DNA of 64,000 nt from positions 80,993 to 144,992 of the forward strand of contig NZ_QQXK01000006.1 in the NCBI RefSeq assembly GCF_003575975.1, given 5' to 3'. The translations under genes and the position numbers were made by a program. The DNA comes from Galactobacter valiniphilus (lineage in GTDB: Bacteria; Actinomycetota; Actinomycetes; Actinomycetales; Micrococcaceae). Positions 1-9,044 of the stretch are shown one piece after another. A model generated the notes under the pieces. The model ran no database searches, was not told the origin of the DNA, and worked only from the letters and a program-made list of their open reading frames with translations. Position 1 is the first letter of the stretch. Every line of letters starts with the position of its first letter.

Positions 1-272
1 AGCTGCGCGGCTACGTCGCGGCGGTCACCTATCCCTCCTCGCGGCAGGCCCCGGTCTTCTCCGCCGTGCTGGCGCCCGACCTCGCGCCGCCGGGCGGGCG
101 CAAGCGTCCAGTGGAGCGCGTCAAGCTCGTGTGGCTGGGCCAGCGCCGGGTGCCGGGCATCGGCGCGGGCGGCTGGCTGCGCTGCCGCGGGATGCTGCTC
201 ACGGAGGGCGGCAAGCGGGTCATGTACGACCCGAGCTACGAGATTCTTGAGGCGGAAGAGGACAACGCATGA
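1..272 (+). CDS. OB-fold nucleic-acid-binding domain protein (3' end only)
   Basis: Only the last 89 codons are present; the reading frame is open from base 3 and the gene starts before the window. The visible part has beta-strand-rich segments (LRGYVAAVTYPSS, RVKLVWLGQRRVPGIG, GGWLRCRGML) and a DPSYEIL tail, which fits the OB-fold proteins found directly upstream of DUF3159 genes in Micrococcales. The stop codon overlaps the next start (ATGA at 269-272), so the two are translationally coupled. The assignment rests on this gene order plus short motifs; substrate and role are unknown. Confidence 0.6.
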   Translation, partial: LRGYVAAVTYPSSRQAPVFSAVLAPDLAPPGGRKRPVERVKLVWLGQRRVPGIGAGGWLRCRGMLLTEGGKRVMYDPSYEILEAEEDNA

Positions 273-1069
273 GCCAGGAGCCCGCCGAGCCCGCGAACCC
301 GGGCGGGCCGGAGCCGGCCGCGGACACCGCGGCGCCCGGCACGCCGAGCATGCGCGACGTGGCGGCCTCCATGGCCGCCCGCTCGAGCCTCAAGGTCTCC
401 GAGGACGGGCGCGTTGACGTGCTCGCCTCCGTGGGCGGCGTGCGCGGCCTCGTCGAGGCGCTGGCCCCAGGGCTCGTGTTCCTCGGCGTGTTCATCGGCA
501 CGCAGTCCCTGAACCCCGCGCTCATCGCGGCGATCGCCGTGGGCGTGGTGCTGCTCGCCGTGCGCCTCGTGCGCCGCCAGCAGGTCATGTCGGCGGTCTC
601 CGGGCTCGTGGGCATCCTCGTGTGTGCGGTCTTCGCCCGCGTGGGAGGCGAGGCCAGGGACTACTACGTGCCCGGCTTCTACATCAACGCCGCCTACGCG
701 GCGGGCCTGCTGGTCTCCATCGCCGTGCGCTGGCCCATCGGCGGCCTGCTCTTCGGCTTCCTGCATGGCGAGGGCATCGGGTGGCGGGAGAACCGCGGCC
801 GACTGCGGGTCTACACGGCGGCAACCTGGATCCTCGTGGGGCTCTTCCTGCTGCGCCTCGCGGTCCAGCTGCCGCTGTACTTCGCCAACGACGTCACGCT
901 GCTCGGCACCGCGCGCCTCGTCATGGGCGTGCCGCTCTACATCGGCGCCTTGGTCCTGGCCTGGGTCATCACGCGCCCGGCGCGCCCCGCGGGGCAGGAC
1001 GACCGGGAGGTGCCCGACGGCGGGGGGTCGGCTTCCGCCGGCGGCCCACCGGCCGCCGGCCAGGGCTGA
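269..1069 (+). CDS. DUF3159 family integral membrane protein
   Basis: A 266-residue protein. Residues 1-70 are Pro/Ala-rich and cytoplasmic-looking; then come about six hydrophobic segments, for example LVFLGVFIGTQSL, LIAAIAVGVVLLAV, VSGLVGILVCAVFARV, INAAYAAGLLVSIAVRWP and WILVGLFLLRLAVQLP. The RDYYVPGFYIN stretch and the WRENR loop are typical of the DUF3159 family, a conserved actinobacterial membrane family of unknown function. It is coupled to the OB-fold gene upstream (4-base overlap). A terminator-like hairpin follows at about 1091. The family call is firm; the function is not known. Confidence 0.8.
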   Translation: MSQEPAEPANPGGPEPAADTAAPGTPSMRDVAASMAARSSLKVSEDGRVDVLASVGGVRGLVEALAPGLVFLGVFIGTQSLNPALIAAIAVGVVLLAVRLVRRQQVMSAVSGLVGILVCAVFARVGGEARDYYVPGFYINAAYAAGLLVSIAVRWPIGGLLFGFLHGEGIGWRENRGRLRVYTAATWILVGLFLLRLAVQLPLYFANDVTLLGTARLVMGVPLYIGALVLAWVITRPARPAGQDDREVPDGGGSASAGGPPAAGQG

Positions 1070-1090
1070 GCGCCGCTCGGCCTCCCCTTG

Positions 1091-1142
1091 AACGCACAAG
1101 GCGCCTCCCACCCGGATCGGGGTGTGAGGCGCCTCGTGCGTT
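1091..1142. terminator. Bidirectional terminator-like hairpin
   Basis: Interrupted inverted repeat: AACGCAC-A-AGGCGCCTC on the left pairs with GAGGCGCCT-C-GTGCGTT on the right around a loop of about 18 nt. It separates the convergent DUF3159 and TrkA genes, so it probably serves both. There is no strong T-run on either side. Confidence 0.7.
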
Positions 1143-1151
1143 GAACGGCGC

Positions 1152-1811
1152 TCAGGCGCCGCGCATGAGCTCGCGCAGGGCCGGCTCGGCCTCGAGCGTG
1201 CTGAGGAAGAAGACCTCGTCGTCGCCCTCGAAGACGTCGTCGGGGGAGGGGGCGAAGGGCAGATCGTCGCGCAGCACCGCCACGGGGACCACGCCCTCCG
1301 GCCAGGCGTAGGAGCCAACAAAGCGGCCGACGGCCGGGCCATCGAAGGGCACGGTGTAGGCCACCATCGTGGTCTCGCCCGTGCGCAGCGTCAGCAGGCG
1401 CACGACGTCGCCGACCTCGACCGCCTCCTCGACGAGCGCGGTCATGAGGCGCGGCGTGGACACCGCAACGTCGACGCCCCAGGCGTCGTCGAACATCCAG
1501 TCGTTCTTGGGGTTGTTCACGCGGCCCACCGTGCGGCCCACGCCGAACTCGGTCTTGGCCAGGAGGGAGACGACGAGGTTGGCCTTGTCGTCGCCCGTCG
1601 CCGACACGACCACATCGGCCTCGTCCGTCCCGGCGCGCTGCAGGGTCACGAGCTCGCAGGCATCGCCCACGAACCAGGCGGCGGCCTCGAAGCCCTCCCG
1701 GTCCGCGGGCGGCTCGTTCTCGTCCACGATGAGCACCTCGTGGTGGTGGCGCAGCAGCTCGCGGGCGATGGAGAGCCCAACGGAGCCGCCGCCGGCGATC
1801 ACGACCTTCAC
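1152..1811 (-). CDS. TrkA-family RCK protein, second of pair (CeoC-like)
   Basis: A 219-residue cytosolic regulator of potassium transport. The N-terminus is a Rossmann RCK_N domain with the nucleotide-binding motif VIAGGGSVGLSIAREL at residues 3-18 and the acidic end of strand 2 (LIVDENE). The C-terminal part, from about residue 140 (RLLTLRTGETTMV to FFLSTLEAEPALRELM), fits an RCK_C domain. The start is GTG at 1811, overlapping the stop of the upstream trkA (GTGA, 1808-1811), so the two are co-translated. Paired RCK proteins usually form a gating ring for a K+ transporter; the likely partner is the divergent KimA-like permease at 2620. Confidence 0.85.
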   Translation of the reverse strand: MKVVIAGGGSVGLSIARELLRHHHEVLIVDENEPPADREGFEAAAWFVGDACELVTLQRAGTDEADVVVSATGDDKANLVVSLLAKTEFGVGRTVGRVNNPKNDWMFDDAWGVDVAVSTPRLMTALVEEAVEVGDVVRLLTLRTGETTMVAYTVPFDGPAVGRFVGSYAWPEGVVPVAVLRDDLPFAPSPDDVFEGDDEVFFLSTLEAEPALRELMRGA

Positions 1812-2509
1812 TTCTCCTCCTCCTGCTCGGCGCGCAGGGCCGCGGCCTTGGCCGGGGCCGTGGCGAGCAGCCGGTCGATCTGGGTCAGGCGGTCGACGGC
1901 GAGCATGGCGTGCAGCTCGTCGCCCTCCTGATAGCGGGTATCGGCGGCGGGCAGGATGCCCTCGCCGAAGCGCGTGAGGTAGGCGATGCGCACGCCGAGG
2001 GCGGCCTCGAGCTCGCTCAGCTGGCGGCCGAACCACAGGGGAGCGGCGGGCAGCTCGCGCAGCACGAGTCGGCCGGAGGCCTCGCGGAAGTCTCCGGAGA
2101 GCGCGTGCTCGGGCAGGATGCGGCGCAGCACCTGATCGGCGCTCCAGCGCACGGAGGCCACCGTGGGGATGCCCAGGCGCTGGTAGACCTCGGCGCGTCC
2201 CGGATCGTAGATGCGCGCCACGACGTGGGGAACATGGAACTGCTCGCGGGCCACGCGGGTGGCGAGGATGTTCGAGTTGTCGCCGGAGGAGACGGCGGCG
2301 AAGGCGTAGGCGTCGGCGATGCGCGCCTCCTTGAGGGTGTCGCGGTCGAAGCCGACACCCGTCACGGTGCTGCCGCTGAAACCGGGGCGCAGGCGCCGAA
2401 AGGCGGTCGGCTCGCGGTCGATGACGGCCACGGTGTGGCCGTCGTCCTCGAGTGTGTGGGCCAGCGTCGCACCGACGCGGCCGCAACCCATGATCACGAA
2501 GTGCGCCAC
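1808..2509 (-). CDS. TrkA-family RCK protein, first of pair (CeoB-like)
   Basis: A 233-residue protein with RCK_N motif FVIMGCGRVGATLAHTLE near the N-terminus, followed by VAVIDRE (NAD/ATP ribose acid) and a C-terminal region (FGRQLSELEAALGVRIAYLTR to DELHAMLAVDRL) matching RCK_C. I chose GTG at 2509 because AAAGGAG (minus strand, 2519-2525) lies nine bases upstream; a TTG at 2533 would also be in frame but lacks such a site. It is the first gene of a two-gene operon with the downstream RCK gene and is divergent from the kimA-like gene, which is typical when RCK proteins gate the neighbouring transporter. Regulation of K+ flux by nucleotide binding is family knowledge, not seen here. Confidence 0.85.
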   Translation of the reverse strand: MAHFVIMGCGRVGATLAHTLEDDGHTVAVIDREPTAFRRLRPGFSGSTVTGVGFDRDTLKEARIADAYAFAAVSSGDNSNILATRVAREQFHVPHVVARIYDPGRAEVYQRLGIPTVASVRWSADQVLRRILPEHALSGDFREASGRLVLRELPAAPLWFGRQLSELEAALGVRIAYLTRFGEGILPAADTRYQEGDELHAMLAVDRLTQIDRLLATAPAKAAALRAEQEEEK

Positions 2510-2619
2510 GTGCTGGGGCTCCTTTGGGTTCAAGAGCTGGGGATGAACGGCCTAAGTCTCGCACGCCTTGCCTCCCGCGGCGGCGTGGGCCGCGGGGCCA
2601 AAGCGACTACCCTGGCGTG

Positions 2620-4629
2620 GTGTTGACGTTCCTGGACGCTCTCAAGCGCATCCTTGTGGGCCGGCCCGAGATCACCGGCCGCGTGCGCTTCGCGCCCCTG
2701 CGCCGCCGCGTGGCCCTGCCGACCCTGGCCAGCAATGCGCTCTCCTCGGTGGCGTATGCGCCGGATGAGATCCTGCTTACCCTGGCCCTGGCCGGGCTCG
2801 CGGCGATCCACCTCGCCCCGTGGGTCGGCGTGGCGGTCATGGCCGTCATGGCCGTGCTGATCCTGTCCTATCGCCTCTCGATCCGCGCCTACCCCTCCGG
2901 CCGCGGCGACTACCAGATCGCCTCGGAGAACCTCGGCCCGCGGGCCGGCGTCGTGGTGGGCTCCGCCCTGCTCGTGGATCTCACCCTCACCGTGGCCGTG
3001 TCGGTCTCGGCGGCCGCCCACTACCTGAGCGCCGCGGTGCCGGTGCTCGCGGGGCACGAGGGCTGGGTGGCAGGCGTCGGCGTGGCCCTGCTCGTGGTGC
3101 TGAACCTGCGCGGCCTCGGCCGCGGTTCGCTCGCCCGCTCGCTGCCGACCGTGCTGTTCGTCGTCGCCGTCGGCGTGCTGCTCATCGTGGGCGGCCTTCT
3201 CGCGCTGACGGGTCAGCTGGGCCTCGCGCCGAGCGCCACCGCGCCGCTCGCCCCGGCCCCCGCTTACCCGGACGGCATCGAGGGCCTGGCCGGCTTCGTC
3301 CTGGTGCTGCGCGCCTTCTCCACCGGCTCGGCCGCCCTCACGGGCATCGAGGCGCCCATCTCCGGCGTCTCCACGCTCGCCGCGCCGCGCGCCAAGAACG
3401 CCGGGTGGGTCCTGGCCTGGATCGGCGTCATCGCCACGATCCTCACGCTCGGTGTGCTCTTCCTCGCCTCGGCCACCGGCGTGCGGCTCGCCGCCGAACC
3501 GGAGTCCCAGCTGGCCGCCGCCGCGGAGGCCGCGGATCTCACGGCCGCCTCGCAGACACCCCTGTTGGCGCAGCTGGCGCAGGCGGTGTTCGGCCCGGGG
3601 GTGCCCGTCATCGTGCTGAGCCTCGTCACAATCCTCGTGCTGCTCAGCGCCGGCATGATGAGCTTCCTGACCTTCCCCAAGCTCGCCTTCTACCTCGCGA
3701 GCGACGGCTACCTGCCGCGCCAGCTGCGCACGCGCGGCGACCGCCTCGGCTATTCCAACGGCATCCTGCTGCTCGGCGCGGCGGCCCTCGTCCTCGTCCT
3801 CGCGACGGGTGCCGGCCTCGCCGCCCTGATCCAGCTCTACGTCGTCGGCGTCTTCGTCTCGTTCACCCTGAGCCAGGCCGGCATGGTCCGCCACTGGGGT
3901 CGCCTCCTGCGCGGCACGGCCGGGCGCTCCCTGCGCGCCGCCCTGCACCGCAAGCGCGCGCTGTCCTTCGCGGGCTTCACGCTCTCCGCCCTCGTGCTGA
4001 TCGTGGTCTTCGCCACGAAGTTCGCGCACGGCGCCTGGTTCGCCGTGGCCGGCATCGTGGTCCTCACGCTCGGCATGCTCGGGATCCGCCAGCACTACGA
4101 CGAGGTGGACCGCGAGCTGGCCATCGACGAGAGCACCTCCGTCTCCGCGCTTCCCTCGCGCGTGCAAGCCATCGTGCTCGTCTCCACCCTGCGTAAGCCG
4201 CTCCTGCGCGCCGTGGCCTTCGCCCGCGCCACGCGGCCGCAAGTCCTCGAGGCGGTCATGGTGGACTCCGACCCGGAGAAGACGGCGCGCACCGTGACGC
4301 AATGGGAGCGGCTCGGCCTCCCGGTTCCGCTCACCGTGCTCGCCTCGCCCTATCGCGACCTCGCCGGCCCGCTGCTCGAACACATCAGGCAGAGCCGCGC
4401 CGACCGCCCCCGCGATCTCGTGGTGGTCTACATTCCCGAGTACGTTGTGGGACGCTGGTGGGAGCAATTGGTGCACAACCAGACGGGCCTGCGCCTGCGC
4501 ACCCGCCTCCACTTCGAGCCGGGCGTCGTGGTCGCCTCCGTCCCGTGGCAGCTCGCCTCCACGGGGCACGGCCTGCAGCACCCAGCCTCCACCCCGGCCC
4601 CCGCCGACCCCGGCCACCCGGCCGCCTGA
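2620..4629 (+). CDS. APC-superfamily permease, KimA-like potassium transporter
   Basis: A 669-residue membrane protein with about 12 transmembrane segments followed by a cytosolic tail from about residue 500 that resembles a UspA/KimA C-terminal domain. Recognisable KimA-type signatures are GRPEI, SNALSSVAYAPDEILL, LSYRLSIRAYPSGRGDYQ, ENLGPRAGVVVGSALLVD and LTVAVSVSAA. B. subtilis KimA (YdaO) is a K+/H+ symporter of this type; substrate here is inferred from similarity and from the divergent pair of TrkA-type RCK genes. The start is GTG at 2620: a -10 box TACCCT at 2608-2613 ends six bases before it, which fits leaderless transcription. A plain amino-acid permease annotation is the alternative. 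Confidence 0.75.
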   Translation: MLTFLDALKRILVGRPEITGRVRFAPLRRRVALPTLASNALSSVAYAPDEILLTLALAGLAAIHLAPWVGVAVMAVMAVLILSYRLSIRAYPSGRGDYQIASENLGPRAGVVVGSALLVDLTLTVAVSVSAAAHYLSAAVPVLAGHEGWVAGVGVALLVVLNLRGLGRGSLARSLPTVLFVVAVGVLLIVGGLLALTGQLGLAPSATAPLAPAPAYPDGIEGLAGFVLVLRAFSTGSAALTGIEAPISGVSTLAAPRAKNAGWVLAWIGVIATILTLGVLFLASATGVRLAAEPESQLAAAAEAADLTAASQTPLLAQLAQAVFGPGVPVIVLSLVTILVLLSAGMMSFLTFPKLAFYLASDGYLPRQLRTRGDRLGYSNGILLLGAAALVLVLATGAGLAALIQLYVVGVFVSFTLSQAGMVRHWGRLLRGTAGRSLRAALHRKRALSFAGFTLSALVLIVVFATKFAHGAWFAVAGIVVLTLGMLGIRQHYDEVDRELAIDESTSVSALPSRVQAIVLVSTLRKPLLRAVAFARATRPQVLEAVMVDSDPEKTARTVTQWERLGLPVPLTVLASPYRDLAGPLLEHIRQSRADRPRDLVVVYIPEYVVGRWWEQLVHNQTGLRLRTRLHFEPGVVVASVPWQLASTGHGLQHPASTPAPADPGHPAA

Positions 4630-4674
4630 GCGGTCCCGGCGTCTTTTCCCTTCCTCCAAGGAGCACAGCAGCAC

Positions 4675-6033
4675 ATGTCCCAGGCCCCCACCGAGCTCGA
4701 GCTCACCCTCGGCGACGTCGCCCACGGCGGCTTCACCGTCGCCCGCCACGAGGGCCGCGTCGTCTTTGTGCGCCACGGCGCCCCGGGCGAGCGCGTGCGC
4801 GTCGCCGTGACGGAGCCGGGGGAGAAGGACCGCTTCTGGCGCGCCGATGTCACCGAGGTCCTGGAGGCCTCGGAGCATCGCGTCAAGCACCCCTGGGCGG
4901 CCGCCGACGCGCTCGCTGCTCGCACCCCTGACGCCGTGCCGGGCGGCGCCGAGTTTGGCCACCTGAGGCTGCCCTACCAGCGCGAGCTGAAGGGCCGCGT
5001 GCTGGACGAGCAGCTGCGCCGGCTCGCCAAGACCGAGGCGAGCGAGGTGGGCTTCACCGGCGTCGAGGCCGCCGAGGACGAGCGTGCGGACGGCCTGGGC
5101 TGGCGCACGCGCGCCGCCTTCGGCGTGGATCGCGCCGGCTCGCTGGCCATGCGGGCGGCCCGCAGCCACACCCTCATCAAGACCCCCGCGCTCCCGCTCG
5201 CCGTGGATGCCATCAACGATCTGCACCTCTCCGAGGTGGACCTGAGCGGCCTGGGCCGCGTGGAGATCGCCGCGCCCGCAGCCGGCGGCGCCCCGCTCGT
5301 GCTCGTCGTGCCGGCCACGCACGACGCAGCGGGGGTGCGTCGCGCGGGCGCCGCCGCCAATCGCGTCTCCCGCCACGTGGGCGAGCGCGCCTCGGTCGGC
5401 CTGCTGACCCAGGCCGCCGGCGCGGCCGCCGACGGCGCGGGCGAGCTGCGCCGCGTGAGCGGGCGCACCTGGCTGCAGGAGCAGGTCGGCGAGCACGCCT
5501 TCCGCGTGACGGGGGAGGGGTTCTGGCAGGTGCACCGCACGGCGCCGCAGACCCTCACCCACGCCGTCCTGACCGCCTCCGGCGTCCAGGAGGGCGAGGA
5601 CTGGCTCGATCTCTACGCCGGGGCCGGTCTCTTCTCGGCGCCCCTCGCACAGGCCGTGGGCCCCACGGGCTCGCTGCTCTCCATCGAGGGCGCGCCGGGC
5701 ACCCACCGCGACGCGCGCAAGAATCTGCACGCCCTGCCGCAGGCCCAGGTGCTCCAGGGCCGCGTGGAACGCGCCCTGCGCGAGCACGCCGGCACCCGGC
5801 CGCACGGCGTCGTGCTTGATCCCCCGCGCGCCGGCGCCGGCAAGGCCAGCGTGGCCGCGATCGCCGCTACGGGCGCCCAGAAGGTCGTCTATGTCTCGTG
5901 TGACCCCGCCTCCTTCGCACGTGACGTTGACCTTTTTGCGGGCCGTGGTTACACCCTCGAGGGCCTGCGCGGCTTCGATCTGTACCCCCATACGCACCAT
6001 CTCGAGACCGTGGCGGTGTTGCGCAGGGCGTAA
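4675..6033 (+). CDS. Class I SAM-dependent RNA methyltransferase with TRAM domain (TrmA/RlmD family)
   Basis: A 452-residue protein. Residues 1-60 form a TRAM RNA-binding domain (LTLGDVAHGGFTVARHEGRVVFVRHGAPGERV). The C-terminal Rossmann methyltransferase has the SAM motif LDLYAGAGLFSAPLA at about 310, VLDPPRAGAG, and the catalytic motif VYVSCDPASFARD with the nucleophilic Cys. Family members make 5-methyluridine in rRNA or tRNA. The N-terminal cysteines that bind the [4Fe-4S] cluster in E. coli RlmD are absent: the only Cys seen is the catalytic one. A good Shine-Dalgarno (AAGGAG, 4659-4664) supports the ATG. Downstream of the kimA-like gene, probably the same transcript. The target base is not predictable. 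Confidence 0.88.
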   Translation: MSQAPTELELTLGDVAHGGFTVARHEGRVVFVRHGAPGERVRVAVTEPGEKDRFWRADVTEVLEASEHRVKHPWAAADALAARTPDAVPGGAEFGHLRLPYQRELKGRVLDEQLRRLAKTEASEVGFTGVEAAEDERADGLGWRTRAAFGVDRAGSLAMRAARSHTLIKTPALPLAVDAINDLHLSEVDLSGLGRVEIAAPAAGGAPLVLVVPATHDAAGVRRAGAAANRVSRHVGERASVGLLTQAAGAAADGAGELRRVSGRTWLQEQVGEHAFRVTGEGFWQVHRTAPQTLTHAVLTASGVQEGEDWLDLYAGAGLFSAPLAQAVGPTGSLLSIEGAPGTHRDARKNLHALPQAQVLQGRVERALREHAGTRPHGVVLDPPRAGAGKASVAAIAATGAQKVVYVSCDPASFARDVDLFAGRGYTLEGLRGFDLYPHTHHLETVAVLRRA

Positions 6034-6160
6034 CCGGCCCCGCGCGGCGGTATTGTGTCGTTAGCTCCGCCGCGTCCGCTTTGCGTTGCCCTGTGAGGCT
6101 TCCCTCACTGGCAGCGCCTGCGGCGTGGACATCATGATGGAGTCTGGCGAGAGGAGTTCC

Positions 6161-8866
6161 ATGAGCAACGTGGACAGCTTCGGATCCAAGGGCGTACTCG
6201 ACGTCCAGGGCACCGAATACGAAATTTTCCGTTTGAGCGCCGTTGAGGGCGCCGACAAGCTGCCGTACAGCCTGAAGGTGCTGCTGGAGAACCTGCTGCG
6301 CACCGAAGACGGCGCCAACATCACCGCGGATCACATCTGCGCGTTGGCCAACTGGGATCCCAAGGCCGAGCCCTCGGTCGAGATCCAGTTCACCCCGGCC
6401 CGCGTCATCATGCAGGACTTCACCGGCGTGCCGTGTGTGGTTGACCTGGCGACGATGCGCGAGGCCGTCAAGGACATGGGCGGCGACGCCTCCCGCGTGA
6501 ACCCGCTCGCTCCGGCCGAGCTGGTCATCGACCACTCCGTGCAGATCGACGCCTTCGGCAACGAGGCGGCCCTCGAGCGCAACATGGAGATCGAGTACCA
6601 GCGCAACGGTGAGCGCTACCAGTTCCTGCGCTGGGGCCAGACCGCCTTTGATGACTTCAAGGTGGTCCCCCCGGGAACCGGCATCGTGCACCAGGTCAAC
6701 ATTGAGTACCTGGCCCGCACCGTCATGACCCGCGAGGTCGATGGCAAGCTGCGCGCCTACCCGGACTCCTGCGTCGGCACCGACTCCCACACCACGATGG
6801 TCAACGGCATGGGCGTGCTGGGCTGGGGCGTAGGCGGCATCGAGGCCGAGGCCGCGATGCTGGGCCAGCCGGTCTCCATGCTCATCCCCAAGGTCGTGGG
6901 CTTCAAGCTCTCCGGCTCCATCCCGGCCGGCGCCACCGCCACCGACGTGGTGCTGACGATCACCGAGATGCTGCGCGAGCAGGGTGTCGTGGGCAAGTTC
7001 GTCGAGTTCTACGGCGAGGGCGTCGGCGCTGTGCCGCTGGCCAACCGCGCCACCATCGGCAACATGTCCCCGGAGTTCGGCTCCACGGCCGCCATGTTCC
7101 CGATCGACGACGTCACCCTCGGCTACCTGCGCCTCACGGGCCGCTCCGACGAGAACATCGCTCTCGTCGAGGCGTACACCAAGGAGCAGGGCCTCTGGCA
7201 CGACCCGTCCAAGGAGGCCGCGTACTCGGAGTACCTCGAGCTGGACCTGTCCACCGTGGTTCCCTCCATCGCCGGCCCGAAGCGTCCCCAGGACCGCATC
7301 GAGCTGACGGACGCCAAGACCCAGTTCCGCAAGGACATCCACAACTACTCGACGGACGAGGACACGCGCGGCGTGGGCCGCCCGTCCAAGGCCGTGGACG
7401 TCAAGATGGCGGACGGTCGCGAGTTCGAGCTGGATCACGGCTTCGTGTCCATCGCCTCGATCACCTCGTGCACCAACACCTCGAACCCGTCCGTGATGCT
7501 GGCCGCCGCCATCCTGGCGCGCAACGCCGTGCAGAAGGGCCTCTCCTCGAAGCCGTGGGTCAAGACCTCCGTGGCTCCGGGCTCCAAGGTCGTCACGAAC
7601 TACTACGAGAAGTCCGGCCTCATCCCGTTCCTCGAGAAGCTCGGCTTCTTCGTGGTCGGCTACGGCTGCGCCACCTGCATCGGCAACTCGGGCCCGCTCG
7701 AGTCCGAGATCTCCGAGGCAGTCCAGGCCAACGACCTCTCCGCCGCCGCGGTGCTCTCGGGTAACCGTAACTTCGAGGGTCGCATCAACCCCGACGTCAA
7801 GATGAACTATCTGGCCTCCCCGCCGCTGGTCATCGCCTACGCCCTGGCCGGCACCATGGACTTCGATTTCGAGAAGGACGCGCTGGGCCAGGACGCCGAC
7901 GGCAACGACGTCTTCCTGAAGGACATCTGGCCGAACCCGATCGAGGTTCAGCAGGTCATGGACGCGTCCATCGACCGCGAGATGTTCACCGCCGACTACG
8001 CCTCCGTCTTCGACGGCGACTCGCGCTGGCAGGGCATCGACACCCCCGAGGGCAACACCTTCGACTGGGCGTCGGATTCCACCTACGTGCGTAAGCCCCC
8101 GTACTTCGAGGGCATGCAGGCCGAGCCGGCCCCGGTGCAGGACATCGAGGGCGCGCGCGTGCTGCTGAAGCTGGGCGATTCGGTCACGACCGACCACATC
8201 TCCCCGGCCGGCTCGTTCAAGTCGGAGACTCCGGCCGGTCAGTACCTGATCGCCAACGGCGTGGATCGCAAGGACTTCAACTCCTACGGCTCCCGCCGTG
8301 GCAACCACGAGGTCATGATCCGCGGCACCTTCGCGAACATCCGCATCAAGAACCAGCTGCTGGACGGCGTCGAGGGTGGCTTCACCCGCGACTTCACCCA
8401 GCCCGATGCCCCGCAGTCGTACGTGTACGACGCGGCGCAGAACTACCAGGCCGCCGGCACCCCGCTGGTCGTCCTGGCCGGCAAGGAGTACGGCACCGGT
8501 TCCTCGCGCGACTGGGCCGCCAAGGGCACCGCGCTGCTGGGCGTCAAGGCCGTCATCACCCAGAGCTACGAGCGCATCCACCGCTCCAACCTCATCGGTA
8601 TGGGCGTCCTGCCGCTGCAGTTCCCCGAGGGCGAGTCCGCCGACACGCTGGGCCTGAGCGGCACCGAGACCTTCTCGGTCCACGGCGTCACGGCGCTCAA
8701 CGAGGGCGTCACGCCCAAGACGGTCAAGGTCACCGCGGTGGCCGAAGACGGCAAGGTCACGGAGTTCGACGCGGTCGTCCGCATCGACACCCCCGGCGAG
8801 GCCGACTACTACCGCAACGGCGGCATCCTGCAGTACGTGCTGCGCAGCATCACGGCCAACGCCTGA
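6161..8866 (+). CDS. acnA: Aconitate hydratase A
   Basis: A 901-residue AcnA/IRP-type aconitase that isomerises citrate to isocitrate in the TCA cycle. The [4Fe-4S] ligands are visible as SCTNTSNP (near residue 450) and [10 protein letters not shown] (near 517). Other family marks are VDHS-type [37 protein letters not shown], and the swivel-domain motif [14 protein letters not shown]. Length is normal for the family. ATG 6161 is preferred over in-frame upstream codons because GAGAGGAG lies just before it. The 127-base leader (6034-6160) has no recognised regulator element. A strong terminator follows. Confidence 0.97.
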   Translation: MSNVDSFGSKGVLDVQGTEYEIFRLSAVEGADKLPYSLKVLLENLLRTEDGANITADHICALANWDPKAEPSVEIQFTPARVIMQDFTGVPCVVDLATMREAVKDMGGDASRVNPLAPAELVIDHSVQIDAFGNEAALERNMEIEYQRNGERYQFLRWGQTAFDDFKVVPPGTGIVHQVNIEYLARTVMTREVDGKLRAYPDSCVGTDSHTTMVNGMGVLGWGVGGIEAEAAMLGQPVSMLIPKVVGFKLSGSIPAGATATDVVLTITEMLREQGVVGKFVEFYGEGVGAVPLANRATIGNMSPEFGSTAAMFPIDDVTLGYLRLTGRSDENIALVEAYTKEQGLWHDPSKEAAYSEYLELDLSTVVPSIAGPKRPQDRIELTDAKTQFRKDIHNYSTDEDTRGVGRPSKAVDVKMADGREFELDHGFVSIASITSCTNTSNPSVMLAAAILARNAVQKGLSSKPWVKTSVAPGSKVVTNYYEKSGLIPFLEKLGFFVVGYGCATCIGNSGPLESEISEAVQANDLSAAAVLSGNRNFEGRINPDVKMNYLASPPLVIAYALAGTMDFDFEKDALGQDADGNDVFLKDIWPNPIEVQQVMDASIDREMFTADYASVFDGDSRWQGIDTPEGNTFDWASDSTYVRKPPYFEGMQAEPAPVQDIEGARVLLKLGDSVTTDHISPAGSFKSETPAGQYLIANGVDRKDFNSYGSRRGNHEVMIRGTFANIRIKNQLLDGVEGGFTRDFTQPDAPQSYVYDAAQNYQAAGTPLVVLAGKEYGTGSSRDWAAKGTALLGVKAVITQSYERIHRSNLIGMGVLPLQFPEGESADTLGLSGTETFSVHGVTALNEGVTPKTVKVTAVAEDGKVTEFDAVVRIDTPGEADYYRNGGILQYVLRSITANA

Positions 8867-8896
8867 TCGCTTCGCCACACGCCGCCGCTAGCCTCT

Positions 8897-8930
8897 GGGC
8901 CCCTCCCGCACCTGTGCGGGAGGGGCCCTT
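8897..8930. terminator. Rho-independent terminator after acnA
   Basis: Perfect 14-bp stem GGGCCCCTCCCGCA / TGCGGGAGGGGCCC with a 4-base loop CCTG, followed by TT. Lies 30 bases after the acnA stop. Confidence 0.85.
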
Positions 8931-9001
8931 GGCCTTCGCACGATGAGGCGGCTCACGCCCTCGGGCCGGGGGAGTCACGTTCGGGGCCCAGCGTGCGGCG
9001 C

Positions 9002-9007
9002 TAAGAT
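9002..9007 (+). promoter_or_regulatory. -10 box of the dxs promoter
   Basis: TAAGAT sits 37 bases before the dxs GTG, leaving a short leader that contains the ribosome site GGAAGGA (9029-9035). No clear -35 hexamer is evident in the GC-rich upstream sequence. Confidence 0.5.
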
Positions 9008-9044
9008 GGATGCTTGGAAACAGCCAACGGAAGGACACGACGGC

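Noticed and set aside
2530..6000. A 1156-codon open frame antisense to the KimA-like and methyltransferase genes
   Set aside because: Spans two genes with clear protein families on the other strand and consists of low-complexity His/Arg/Gly/Glu-rich translation, typical of an antisense shadow.
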